DNA of 64,000 nt, taken from assembly GCF_036347135.1 (NCBI RefSeq), contig NZ_CP108938.1, positions 1,178,001-1,242,000 on the forward strand, given 5' to 3'. Source of the DNA: Streptomyces sp. NBC_00775 (GTDB lineage Bacteria; Actinomycetota; Actinomycetes; Streptomycetales; Streptomycetaceae). This document shows, in pieces, positions 20,491 through 28,313 of this stretch. Made by a program: the position numbers and the translations under genes. The first letter of the stretch is position 1. Each line of letters begins with the position of its first letter. The notes under the pieces are model-generated. The model worked only from the letters and a program-made list of their open reading frames with translations. It did no database searches and was not told where the DNA came from.

Positions 20491-20520
20491 AAGGACTTGC
20501 GGAATTTTCCGCAAGTCCTT
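20491..20520. promoter_or_regulatory. 30-bp perfect palindrome upstream of the PfkB kinase
   Basis: Arms AAGGACTTGCGGAA (20491-20504) and its complement (20507-20520) flank a central TT. It lies between the stop of the macro-domain gene (20580, same strand) and the kinase start. It may be the former's terminator hairpin or an operator for the latter. Confidence 0.6.
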
Positions 20521-20579
20521 TCATCCGCCTGCCCGTTGGGCCGCGACGCCTCCTGCGGTGCGCGTACTGCGGCCGCAGG

Positions 20580-21059
20580 TCAGTCCCCGTGGTCGTACAC
20601 CGTGACCGCCACCCCCCGCTTCACCAGCCGCTCGATGATGAGCGGCTCCACGCGTGACCACTTGCCGCCCGCGAGGCCGCAGCCGATGCGGGGCATATGG
20701 ACGGAGGCGCCGAGCTCGGCGGCCTTGTCGGCGAGCCGTCCGAGTGCCGTGTCGATGGCCTCATAGCGCACGGGAACCCCCTTGCTGCCCGTGCGTATGC
20801 CTCGCTGCCCCACCAGGTTCGCCACCCACACGTACCGGTCGACCTGGACGAACTGGGCGGCGCCCAGGCCGAAGTCGTTGTGCGCGCGGTCCCGGTGCCA
20901 GGCGCGGTACGCCGCCTCCGGCTCCGGCCAGCGGCGGGAGACGGCGAGCACGAAGCCCTTCCCCCATCCCCCGATGTCGTTGCAGACATGGGCGATCACC
21001 TTGACGCCCTTGCCCAACGGAACGGTGGCGTCACCCCGGACGTACGTGATCTCCGACAT
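20580..21059 (-). CDS. Macro domain protein
   Basis: Single macro domain of 159 residues. ITYVRGDATVPLGKGVKVIAHVCNDIGGWGKGFVLAVSRRWP contains the ADP-ribose-binding strand and the Asn/Asp pair, and the C-terminal loop is MPRIGCGLAGGKWSRVEPLI. It is nearest to Poa1p/ADP-ribose-1''-phosphate phosphatase-like macro domains and could remove or sense ADP-ribose derivatives, including those from tRNA splicing or ADP-ribosylation. Divergent from a MerR regulator, with two similar short dyads in the shared promoter region. Confidence 0.87.
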   Translation of the reverse strand: MSEITYVRGDATVPLGKGVKVIAHVCNDIGGWGKGFVLAVSRRWPEPEAAYRAWHRDRAHNDFGLGAAQFVQVDRYVWVANLVGQRGIRTGSKGVPVRYEAIDTALGRLADKAAELGASVHMPRIGCGLAGGKWSRVEPLIIERLVKRGVAVTVYDHGD

Positions 21060-21084
21060 GACGCCACGGTAGGCGCTGCCACTG

Positions 21085-21145
21085 ACAGTTGCCTGTGACC
21101 TGCTGGGCGGACGCTTTCACAACTCCGGTGGGACAGCAATACTGT
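21085..21145. promoter_or_regulatory. Two ACAG-Nx-CTGT dyads between macro and MerR genes
   Basis: ACAG-TTGC-CTGT at 21085-21096 and ACAG-CAATA-CTGT at 21133-21145 lie in the divergent intergenic region. The second overlaps a possible -10 (TACTGT 21140-21145) whose TTTCAC -35 is 19 bases upstream, the long spacing MerR-type promoters use. Confidence 0.45.
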
Positions 21146-21210
21146 TGCACCGCGTCGCCACCGGGCCCGGAGGGCGGACGCGGCACGACCCGGAGAGGCG
21201 AGGACCTGCC

Positions 21211-21909
21211 ATGACGACGGACACCGAGGAGCCGACGCTCACGGTCGACGAGCTGGCCGCGCGGGCGGGTGTCACGGTCCGTACGGTCCGCTTCTACAGC
21301 GCCAGGGGCCTGCTGCCGCCGCCCGTCATCGGTCCCCGGCGCGTCGGCCACTACAGCCAGGAGCACCTGGCCCGGCTCGCGCTCATCGAGGAGTTGCAGC
21401 ACCAGGGCATGACGCTCGCCGCGATCGAGCGCCATCTGACGCAGCTGCCGCCCGGCCTGAGCGCCCACGACCTCGCCATCCACCGTGCCGTCGTGGCCTC
21501 CTGGGCGCCCGACGCGGCCCAGGACGTGACGCGCGAGGAGCTGGAGCGGCGGGCCGGGCGCTCCCTGGGCGATGAGGATCTGGAACGGCTGGCCGCGATG
21601 AACGTCATCGAGCGGACCGCGGACTCCTTCCGTGTGGACCCGGGGCTGCTGCGGCTCGGCGTACAGCTCCTCGACGTACCGCTCGCGCACGAGACGATCC
21701 TCGCGGCGCGGACCGTGCTGCTGGAGCACTCGCGCGCGGCGGCCCACGAGTTGTCCACGCTGCTGCGTGACGCGGTGGGCGGGCGGGAGTCCGTGGCGGC
21801 GGTGAAGTCGCTGTCGGCGCACATGCAGCCGCTGGTGGTGCAGGCGCTGCTGACCACGTTCCAGCGCTCGCTCAAGGAGGAACTGCGGGAGTGGCTCAAG
21901 GAGTCCTGA
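21211..21909 (+). CDS. MerR family transcriptional regulator
   Basis: 232 residues from the ATG at 21211 with AGAGGCGAGGA upstream. The N-terminal winged helix is LTVDELAARAGVTVRTVRFYSARGLLPPPVIGPRRVGHYSQEHLARLALI (about residues 9-60), followed by a coiled-coil and a helical C-terminal domain (about 95-232) without clustered metal-binding Cys. It probably senses a small organic ligand and controls itself and the divergent macro-domain gene. Confidence 0.88.
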   Translation: MTTDTEEPTLTVDELAARAGVTVRTVRFYSARGLLPPPVIGPRRVGHYSQEHLARLALIEELQHQGMTLAAIERHLTQLPPGLSAHDLAIHRAVVASWAPDAAQDVTREELERRAGRSLGDEDLERLAAMNVIERTADSFRVDPGLLRLGVQLLDVPLAHETILAARTVLLEHSRAAAHELSTLLRDAVGGRESVAAVKSLSAHMQPLVVQALLTTFQRSLKEELREWLKES

Positions 21910-21939
21910 GCCACTCCACCCGCCCTACGCCATCACGTC

Positions 21940-22662
21940 CTAGGAGACCTTGAGCCCCGCCGCCGACGCCGTGGGCGTCTCGCCGGCCACGACCTGCCTC
22001 AGCCGCTCGGCGTACATGCGCGCGAGACCGGCCAGCGCGTCGGAGGCGCCCGCGTTCGCGAAGTCGGTGTCGTCACGGTAGTCCAGGGTGCCGATGAACT
22101 TCCCCTGGAGGATCACCGTCTCCCGGACGTTCGCGTCGGAGGCGGACTTGAACTGGAACGTGACGCTTCCGGCGTCGTAGGTCGCCGCGTCGAGCACCTG
22201 GTACTTGCTCGCGCTGTTGCGGATGTGGTTGTCCCAGGAACCGAAGGCCTTCTTCGCGGCCCGCGCGTTGCTGTACACGATGACCTCGAAGCTGGTGATG
22301 TCGGTGCCTCTGTACCCGACGTCACCGTGCGCCACGGTGTTCTTGCACTTCGAGGACGGTTCCTTGCAGCTCGTGGGGGCCTTGGCGCGGCTGGAGAGCG
22401 GTGAGGTGACGGTGCGCAGCGCGGTGGGCATGCTGTCGGTGGGCGGCAGCACGGACTGCGCCTGCCGGGCGCCGCTCAGCGAGCCGCCGCTCTTGTTGCC
22501 CGATCCGCCGCTCGTCCCGCCGACGGTGCGGCTGCGGGAGGTGGATGACTTCCCCCGGCTCTTCTTCTTGCTCTTCTTGCCCTGGCATCCCGTGAGCGCG
22601 AGCGACAGGACGAGAACACCGACTCCGGCTCCTCGCAGCACTCGCTTGGTGGTGCACCGCAC
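21940..22662 (-). CDS. Putative lipoprotein
   Basis: 240 residues. GTG at 22662 with GGAGGGG six bases upstream; an ATG at 22689 lies before that site. Type II signal sequence with lipobox LTGC, Cys26 lipidated. A Ser/Lys/Gly-rich linker (residues about 28-70) leads to a globular domain with two Cys (SCKEPSSKC) that may form a disulfide. Anchored on the outer face of the membrane. No known family is recognised. It is convergent with the MerR gene. Confidence 0.78.
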   Translation of the reverse strand: MRCTTKRVLRGAGVGVLVLSLALTGCQGKKSKKKSRGKSSTSRSRTVGGTSGGSGNKSGGSLSGARQAQSVLPPTDSMPTALRTVTSPLSSRAKAPTSCKEPSSKCKNTVAHGDVGYRGTDITSFEVIVYSNARAAKKAFGSWDNHIRNSASKYQVLDAATYDAGSVTFQFKSASDANVRETVILQGKFIGTLDYRDDTDFANAGASDALAGLARMYAERLRQVVAGETPTASAAGLKVS

Positions 22663-22758
22663 GTACGGCCCCTCCGTTGGCGTGATCATGATCTACGGCA
22701 GCGTAGGACGTGGGAGGGGCTCATCCGGTTGCGTCGCCGCGGTATGTACAGGAAACCC

Positions 22759-23484
22759 TCACAAGTAGGCCGATCCGCCCGCCACGTTGAGGGTCTGACC
22801 GGTCAGGAAACCGCTGCCCGGGTCCACCACGTACAGGAGGGTGGAGACGAGGTCGGACGGCTCCTGGGTCCTCGGTACGGCCTGCTGGTCGCGGACGTGC
22901 TCGAAGCCGCCGTCCGCGCCGACGGTCCGCTCGGCGGTGGCGGTGCGCACCATGCTCGGCGCGATGGCGTTGACGGTGATGTCGTACGGCCCCAGCGCGG
23001 ACGCCAGTGCGCGCGTGAAGCCGATCAGGCCCGCCTTCGAGGAGACGTAGGCGACCATCGTGGGCGGGGCGGTGAGGACGGCCGCCGAGGTGATGTTCAC
23101 GATCCGCCCCCAGCCGGCCGCCTTGAGATACGGCAGGACGGCGCGGGTCACCAGGAACGGCGCTTCCAGGTTTACGCGCATGATCCGCCGCCAGTCCTCG
23201 GGAGTGGTGTCCTCGAAGGGCAACTCCGGGTAGACACCGGCGTTGTTGACGAGCACGTGCAGGGTCCCGAACCGGTCGATGACGCGCTGCAGTGCCGCCC
23301 CGATCTGTTCCTCGTCGGTGACGTCGGCGATCAACTCCACATAGTCCAGCACCCGCTTGGCCGTCTCGGGCTGCGGGACGAGATCGATCCCGGCGACCCG
23401 GTAGCCGCGCCCGGCGAGCGCGACGGCGAATTCCTGCCCGAGGCCCTGTGCCGCTCCGGTCACCAGGGCGGTACGTGTCTCCAT
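22759..23484 (-). CDS. Short-chain dehydrogenase/reductase
   Basis: Classical SDR of 241 residues: TGAAQGLG cofactor motif at 9-16, NNAG, Ser133, and YVSSK with Tyr146 and Lys150. It is annotated as FabG-like by general similarity, but it is divergent from a sugar ABC importer with about 140 bases between the starts. A sugar or polyol dehydrogenase acting on the imported substrate is therefore more likely; that is inference. ATG start at 23484. Confidence 0.88.
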   Translation of the reverse strand: METRTALVTGAAQGLGQEFAVALAGRGYRVAGIDLVPQPETAKRVLDYVELIADVTDEEQIGAALQRVIDRFGTLHVLVNNAGVYPELPFEDTTPEDWRRIMRVNLEAPFLVTRAVLPYLKAAGWGRIVNITSAAVLTAPPTMVAYVSSKAGLIGFTRALASALGPYDITVNAIAPSMVRTATAERTVGADGGFEHVRDQQAVPRTQEPSDLVSTLLYVVDPGSGFLTGQTLNVAGGSAYL

Positions 23485-23622
23485 GGGCCGAGTGTGAGGA
23501 CCCGCCAGTCGCCCGGCAAGAGCGCATTTCACTCGCTGGAACGGGCCTGTTGCCGTGGGCGTTCGCGAGGCCCACGCTGCGGGGCGACCGCCCAGCGTCA
23601 GCCGTACCGGGAGCCGTGCCCG

Positions 23623-24678
23623 ATGACCGAGACCGAGCGTGCCGTGGACGACACCGAGCGCGCCCGCGAACAGGGCGGCGGACGACGGCAGTTCGGGTCG
23701 ATCCCGAGGCGGCTGACCCATATGGTGCTCGCGCGGCGGCTGATCAGGGACGAGCTGGGCGTGCTGATCGTGCTCGGGCTGCTGATCGCCGGCATCGGCA
23801 TCCCGTACCCCGACTTCCTCGACAGCGACAACCTGCTCACCACCGCCCACAACTCCGTCTACATCTCGCTGATGGCGTGCGGGATGGTCTTCGCGCTCGC
23901 CATGCGCGAGGTCGATCTGTCCGTCGGCGGCACCTACGCGATGTGTCTGGTCGTCGGGGCCCTGCTGGTGCGGGACGGTACGCCGCCCTGGCTGGCGGTC
24001 CCGGTGATGCTGGTCACCGGGATCGTCCTCGGTGTCTTCAACGCGCTGGTCACGACGTTGCTCGCGCTGCCGTCGTTCATCGTGACGCTGGGCACGCTGA
24101 TGCTCTTCCGGGGCGTCGGGCTCGCGCTCGCCGACGGCAAGCAGATCACCGATCTGCCGCTCGACGACTCGTTCTTCACCTTCGCGGGCGGCGACGCGGC
24201 GGGGGTTCCGTTCGCGCTGTGGGTGCTGCTGGCCGTGGTCGTGGTGCTGGCGGTCGTGCTGACCCGGACGCGTTTCGGGGCGCGGGTGCGGGCGATCGGG
24301 TCCAACCCCGACGCCGCCGCGTTCAGCGGCATCCCCGTCGTCCGCACCCGTGTCCAGGCGCTCGCCCTGTCCGGACTGACCACGGCCTGCGCGGCGGCGC
24401 TCGCGCTCGCCTTCTACGGGGCCGGTGACCCGACGCTGGGCCAGGGCTACGAGTTGCAGGCCATCGCCGCGTGCATCATCGGCGGCACCCCGCTCGCGGG
24501 CGGACGCGGCTCGGTGGTCGGGGCGGTGGCCGGAGCGATGATCCTGTCCGTGGTCGCCTCCGGGCTCGTGTTCTTCGAAGTACCCATCAACTGGACGTCG
24601 TTCGCGACGGGCGGGGTGATCCTCGTCGCGGTCGCGGCGGACAGCGCGCTGCGCCGTACGGGGCGCCGACGCCACTGA
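23623..24678 (+). CDS. Sugar ABC transporter permease (RbsC family)
   Basis: Membrane subunit of a carbohydrate importer, 351 residues with about nine hydrophobic helices. MREVDLSVGGTYAMCLVVGALLV and QAIAACIIGGTPLAGGRGSVVGAV are the characteristic branched-chain/ribose permease segments, the second being the coupling region. GGGAGCC precedes the ATG at 23623. First gene of a three-gene unit (permease, binding protein, ATPase); the usual RbsC-type systems place the ATPase first. A homodimer of this single permease would form the channel. Confidence 0.9.
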   Translation: MTETERAVDDTERAREQGGGRRQFGSIPRRLTHMVLARRLIRDELGVLIVLGLLIAGIGIPYPDFLDSDNLLTTAHNSVYISLMACGMVFALAMREVDLSVGGTYAMCLVVGALLVRDGTPPWLAVPVMLVTGIVLGVFNALVTTLLALPSFIVTLGTLMLFRGVGLALADGKQITDLPLDDSFFTFAGGDAAGVPFALWVLLAVVVVLAVVLTRTRFGARVRAIGSNPDAAAFSGIPVVRTRVQALALSGLTTACAAALALAFYGAGDPTLGQGYELQAIAACIIGGTPLAGGRGSVVGAVAGAMILSVVASGLVFFEVPINWTSFATGGVILVAVAADSALRRTGRRRH

Positions 24679-24732
24679 AGTCCCCTTGGACCGCAGCCTG
24701 TTCAGCTGTTCAGAGCCTGTTTGGAGGCCGTG

Positions 24733-25800
24733 ATGCACCCCCGATTGCGTACGCTGCTGGCCGTGCCCGCCGCGCTGGCCCTCCTCGCTGCCGCCGGCTG
24801 CGGCAGCGGCAACGGCTCCGACGGCAAGAACGGCAAGCTCGACATGGGTATCGCCGTGGCCAACATCAGCCTGAACTTCGCCCACGAGATGGTCCTCGGC
24901 GCCGAGAGCGCCGCGAGCCACGAGGGGAACGTGAACTTCAAGGCGGTCGGCCCGCCCAACACGGACGGACCTGCCGAGGTGCAGCTCTTCCAGAACCTGA
25001 CCGCCCGCGCCAAGGACGGCATCGTCCTGGAGAACCTCGACCCGCCGATCTTCACCCGGCCCGCCGCACGCGCCGTCGACCAGGGCATCCCCATCGTCGC
25101 CCTGGACACCTCGCCGACCGACGGCAGCAAGGTCGGCTTCTACGTGGGCAACGACAACTACGCGCTCGGCGAGCTGATGGCGAAGGAGGCGCTGAAGCGG
25201 CTGGGCAGCGTCCCGAAGGGACAGATCGTCATCGGCGTACCCAACCCCGGGACGCCGGTGCTGGACAACCGGGCCAAGGGCATCGCGGACACCTTCAAGA
25301 AGCAGGCCCCGAACGTCGAGGTCCTCGGCCCCTTCCAGACGTACAGCGATCCCGGACAGAACTACAGCTCCTGGTCGGCGCAGGTGAACGCGCACCCCAA
25401 GGCGCTCGCCTTCCTCGGTGTCGGTGACGCCGACAGCTACAACCTCGCGAAGATCAAGAAGGCCGAGAAGGGCACCTGGCTCACGGCCGGCTTCGACGTC
25501 GACCCGAAGACCCTCGACGCGGTCAAGGACGGCTCGAACTTCGTCACCATCGACCCCCAGCACTTCCTCAAGGGCTATCTCTCCACGGCGATGCTGATCG
25601 AGGCCGTACGCGACAACGACGGCAAGCTGCTCAAGGGCTGGTTCCTGTCCCCGGGCGGAGTCGTGGACCAGTCCAACATCGACGAGATCATCACCCGGCA
25701 GAAGTCCCCGAAAGCGGCGTACGACTGGTACAAACCGACCCTCGACAAGCTGCTCGGAGACCAGAAGGCCCAGCTCAAGCCCTTGAAGGACGCACGCTGA
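24733..25800 (+). CDS. Sugar ABC transporter substrate-binding lipoprotein
   Basis: 355 residues. ATG at 24733 with GGAGG at 24723-24727. Lipobox LAAAGC (Cys at about 23). Type I periplasmic-binding fold (RbsB/LsrB-like): MGIAVANISLNFAHEMVLGAE, DGIVLENLDPPIF, PIVALDTSPTD, YVGNDNYALGELMA. It captures the substrate outside the membrane for the adjacent permease. A pentose, rhamnose or autoinducer-like sugar is possible but not resolvable. The stop is one base before the ATPase start. Confidence 0.9.
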   Translation: MHPRLRTLLAVPAALALLAAAGCGSGNGSDGKNGKLDMGIAVANISLNFAHEMVLGAESAASHEGNVNFKAVGPPNTDGPAEVQLFQNLTARAKDGIVLENLDPPIFTRPAARAVDQGIPIVALDTSPTDGSKVGFYVGNDNYALGELMAKEALKRLGSVPKGQIVIGVPNPGTPVLDNRAKGIADTFKKQAPNVEVLGPFQTYSDPGQNYSSWSAQVNAHPKALAFLGVGDADSYNLAKIKKAEKGTWLTAGFDVDPKTLDAVKDGSNFVTIDPQHFLKGYLSTAMLIEAVRDNDGKLLKGWFLSPGGVVDQSNIDEIITRQKSPKAAYDWYKPTLDKLLGDQKAQLKPLKDAR

Positions 25801-25801
25801 G

Positions 25802-27280
25802 ATGAGTGACGGCGACATGCTCGCGGCACGGGGCCTGGTCAAGTCGTACGGCGGGGTCAGGGCCCTGGACGGAGCGGGCATCAGTCTGCGCGGCGGCGAG
25901 GTCCACGCGCTGGTCGGCGAGAACGGCGCGGGCAAGTCGACGCTCGTACGGATCCTGTCGGGCACGGTGGCTCCCGACGACGGCACGGTACTGCTCGCGA
26001 AGGAGGCGCGGGCAGATGGAATCGCTGTCGTCTCCCAGGAGTTGAGCCTCTTCCCCGACCTCACCGTCCGCGAGAACCTCTACCCCTACCGCCCGCCACG
26101 CCGCTTCGGCCTGCTCGACCGGGGCGCCATGGACCGCGCCGCCCGCCCGGTCCTCGCCGAACTCGGCCTCGACGTCGACCCCGGCACGCTCCTCGGCGAA
26201 CTCCCCTTGGCCGACCAGCAGTTGACGGAGATCGCGCGGGCGCTGCTGCGGCGGCCCAAGATCCTGGTGCTCGACGAGCCGACCTCCGCGCTGCCGGGCG
26301 CCGCCGTGGACCGCCTCGAACAGGTGCTGCGCACCCTCACCGGGCAGGGCATCGCCGTTCTGTACGTCACCCACTTCCTGGAGGAGGTGATGCGCTTCGC
26401 GCAGCGGGTGACCGTGCTGCGGGACGGGCGGGTCGCGCTGGCCGGGGCGCGACGGGAGGACGTCGACGTGCCGGAGCTGGTCACGGCGATGCTGGGCGGC
26501 CGGCCTCCGCAGCCCGTACGCCGTGCACGCGCCGTCGCGGAAGGCCCACCGCCGGTGGTGCTGTCCGAGGTGAGCGTGCCCGGGCGGCTCGCCGACGTCA
26601 CCTTCACCGTGCGCGCCGGCGAGGTGGTCGGGGTCGCCGGGCTCCAAGGGGCGGGCCATCTCGCCGCGTTGGAGGTGGTGTGCGGGCGTACGGCGATCTC
26701 GGCGGGGCGCGTCGACGTGGGCGGGCGGGGGCTGCCGCGCTCCCTGCGCGCCGCCGTCCGCGCGGGCGTCGCGTTCGTCCCCAGCGATCGCAAACGGTAC
26801 GGGCTGATGGCCGAGCGCATGGTGTGGGAGAACGCGACCGCGGTGAGCTGGCTGGCCCTGGGGCGCGGCGGCGTGCTGCCCTCACGCACCGAACTGGTGC
26901 GCCGAACCGCCGACTTGACCGACCGGCTGCGGCTGCGCGGCGGGCCCTACGACATCGTGGCCCGCCTCTCCGGCGGCAACCAGCAGAAGGTCGTCTTCGC
27001 CAAGTGGCTCGCCACCGAGCCGCGCATCGTCGTCCTCGACGATCCGACCCGGGGCGTCGACGTCGGCGTCCGCGCCGAAATGCATCGCATCGTCGGCGAG
27101 TTGGCCGCGGGCGGCGCGGCGGTCCTCATCGCCTCGACCGACCTCGCCGAGCTGACCGAGGTGTGCGATCGGGTGCTGGTGTTCGTGCGGGGGCGGATCG
27201 TGGGTGAGGTGCACGGGGAGCGGCTCACCGAGCATGCGTTGGCGGTGGCGGTGCAGTCGGGACTGACGCGACGGGGCTGA
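25802..27280 (+). CDS. Sugar ABC transporter ATP-binding protein (RbsA/MglA type)
   Basis: Double ABC ATPase, 492 residues. The first domain has Walker A GENGAGKST (39-47), the motif LADQQLTEIARALLRRPKILVLDEPT; note the signature LSGGQ is replaced by LADQQ as in other RbsA-type proteins. The second domain has a degenerate Walker A (GLQGAGHLA) and an intact signature LSGGNQQKVVFAKWLA, also family-typical. ATG at 25802, one base after the upstream stop. Last gene of the importer, followed by a strong bidirectional hairpin. Confidence 0.92.
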   Translation: MSDGDMLAARGLVKSYGGVRALDGAGISLRGGEVHALVGENGAGKSTLVRILSGTVAPDDGTVLLAKEARADGIAVVSQELSLFPDLTVRENLYPYRPPRRFGLLDRGAMDRAARPVLAELGLDVDPGTLLGELPLADQQLTEIARALLRRPKILVLDEPTSALPGAAVDRLEQVLRTLTGQGIAVLYVTHFLEEVMRFAQRVTVLRDGRVALAGARREDVDVPELVTAMLGGRPPQPVRRARAVAEGPPPVVLSEVSVPGRLADVTFTVRAGEVVGVAGLQGAGHLAALEVVCGRTAISAGRVDVGGRGLPRSLRAAVRAGVAFVPSDRKRYGLMAERMVWENATAVSWLALGRGGVLPSRTELVRRTADLTDRLRLRGGPYDIVARLSGGNQQKVVFAKWLATEPRIVVLDDPTRGVDVGVRAEMHRIVGELAAGGAAVLIASTDLAELTEVCDRVLVFVRGRIVGEVHGERLTEHALAVAVQSGLTRRG

Positions 27281-27292
27281 CGAAGGGGTTTT

Positions 27293-27504
27293 CGCCCCCG
27301 CCGCCCCTACCCGTCCCATCCCCAGGGGCTCCGCCCCTTCGACCCCGGGAGCTTGTGCTTCGGCTGCGGGTGGGTGGGGGCTGGTGCAAAAGATTGCGCA
27401 GTTCCCCGCGCCCCTAAAAGGGGCGCGGGGAACTGCGCAATCTTTTTAGCGGGGGTCTGGGGGCGCAGCCCCCAGGGATGGGACGGGTAGGGGCGGCGGG
27501 GGCG
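27293..27504. repeat. 212-bp nested inverted repeat (Streptomyces-type intergenic palindrome)
   Basis: Outer arms of 30 bp (27293-27322 and 27475-27504) are perfect complements. Inside them lie smaller GC hairpins and a central 28-bp perfect stem (27388-27415 with 27419-27446, AAA loop) flanked by A- and T-runs. The core GCAGTTCCCCGCGCCCCT and its complement are, from memory, found many times in Streptomyces chromosomes. Confidence 0.85.
27388..27446. terminator. Strong bidirectional terminator (core of the nested repeat)
   Basis: A 28-bp perfect stem ending in TTTTT on one side and beginning with AAAA on the other separates the convergent ABC ATPase and IclR genes. Confidence 0.85.
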
Positions 27505-27515
27505 AGGAAGGTCTG

Positions 27516-28256
27516 TTATGCCGACAGCGCGCGGGTCAGAGCCCGAGCCGCCGCACACACCCTCGCACCGATGCGGTCCACATCCAGACGACGCGTACCA
27601 CCGGTGACCGAGATCGCGGCGACCGGCCGCGGCCCACGCCCCCGTTCGTACACGGCCGCGGCGACGGCCGAGACACCCACCTCGGCCTCCTCCAGATTCA
27701 CCCCGTACCCGCGGGCGCGCGTCGCGGCAAGGTCGCGAGCGAGCTGCCCCGGCAGCACGAGGGTCCGCGGGGTGAGGCGGGGCAGGGTGAGATGCGGTGG
27801 CCGGGGATCGTGGGCGAGGAAGACCTTGCCGGTGGCCGTGCAGTGCGCGGGAAGCCGGCCCCCGGCGCGCGAGACGATCGGGGTGGCGCGACGGCCCGTG
27901 ATCTTCTCCAGGAAGAGGGTGTCGGACCCGTCGGGCACGGCGAGGTGCACGTTCTCGTGGGTCTCCTCGTGCAGATCGCCGAGGTAGGGCAGCGCGGCGT
28001 CCCGCAACTCCCGTGCGGACGGCGCCGATTGACCGAGGACGAAGAGGGCGAGCCCGATCCGGTAGTGGCCTTCGGGCGTGCGCTCGACGAGCCCGAGCCG
28101 GACCAGCTCGCCGATCAGGCGGTGCGCGCTCGGTTTGGGCAGCCCGGTGCGCAGTGCAAGCTCGGCAAGGCTCAGCGCACCCTCGGACTCCCCGCAGGCA
28201 CGCAGCAGCGCCGCCCCGCGCGCGAGCACCGACTTCGGCGCCGGACCGTCCGTCAT
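27516..28256 (-). CDS. IclR family transcriptional regulator
   Basis: 246 residues. N-terminal winged HTH (LSLAELALRTGLPKPSAHRLIGELVRLGLVERTPEGHYRIG, residues about 28-68) and C-terminal IclR ligand domain (HETHENVHLAVPDGSDTLFLEKI and PAHCTATGKVFLA). It follows, in the same direction and 57 bases away, the ThDP-decarboxylase gene, which it probably controls together with itself. Aromatic acids are common ligands of this family. Confidence 0.88.
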   Translation of the reverse strand: MTDGPAPKSVLARGAALLRACGESEGALSLAELALRTGLPKPSAHRLIGELVRLGLVERTPEGHYRIGLALFVLGQSAPSARELRDAALPYLGDLHEETHENVHLAVPDGSDTLFLEKITGRRATPIVSRAGGRLPAHCTATGKVFLAHDPRPPHLTLPRLTPRTLVLPGQLARDLAATRARGYGVNLEEAEVGVSAVAAAVYERGRGPRPVAAISVTGGTRRLDVDRIGARVCAAARALTRALSA

Positions 28257-28313
28257 GGACCGATGGTCGGGTGCCTGACGACGGTTGACAAGGTGCCGGT
28301 CACTGCGAGTCGG

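Noticed and set aside
22759..26064. Very long minus-strand frame (1,101 codons)
   Set aside because: Only its last 241 codons are a gene (the SDR); the rest is the antisense of the ABC importer, an effect of high GC3.
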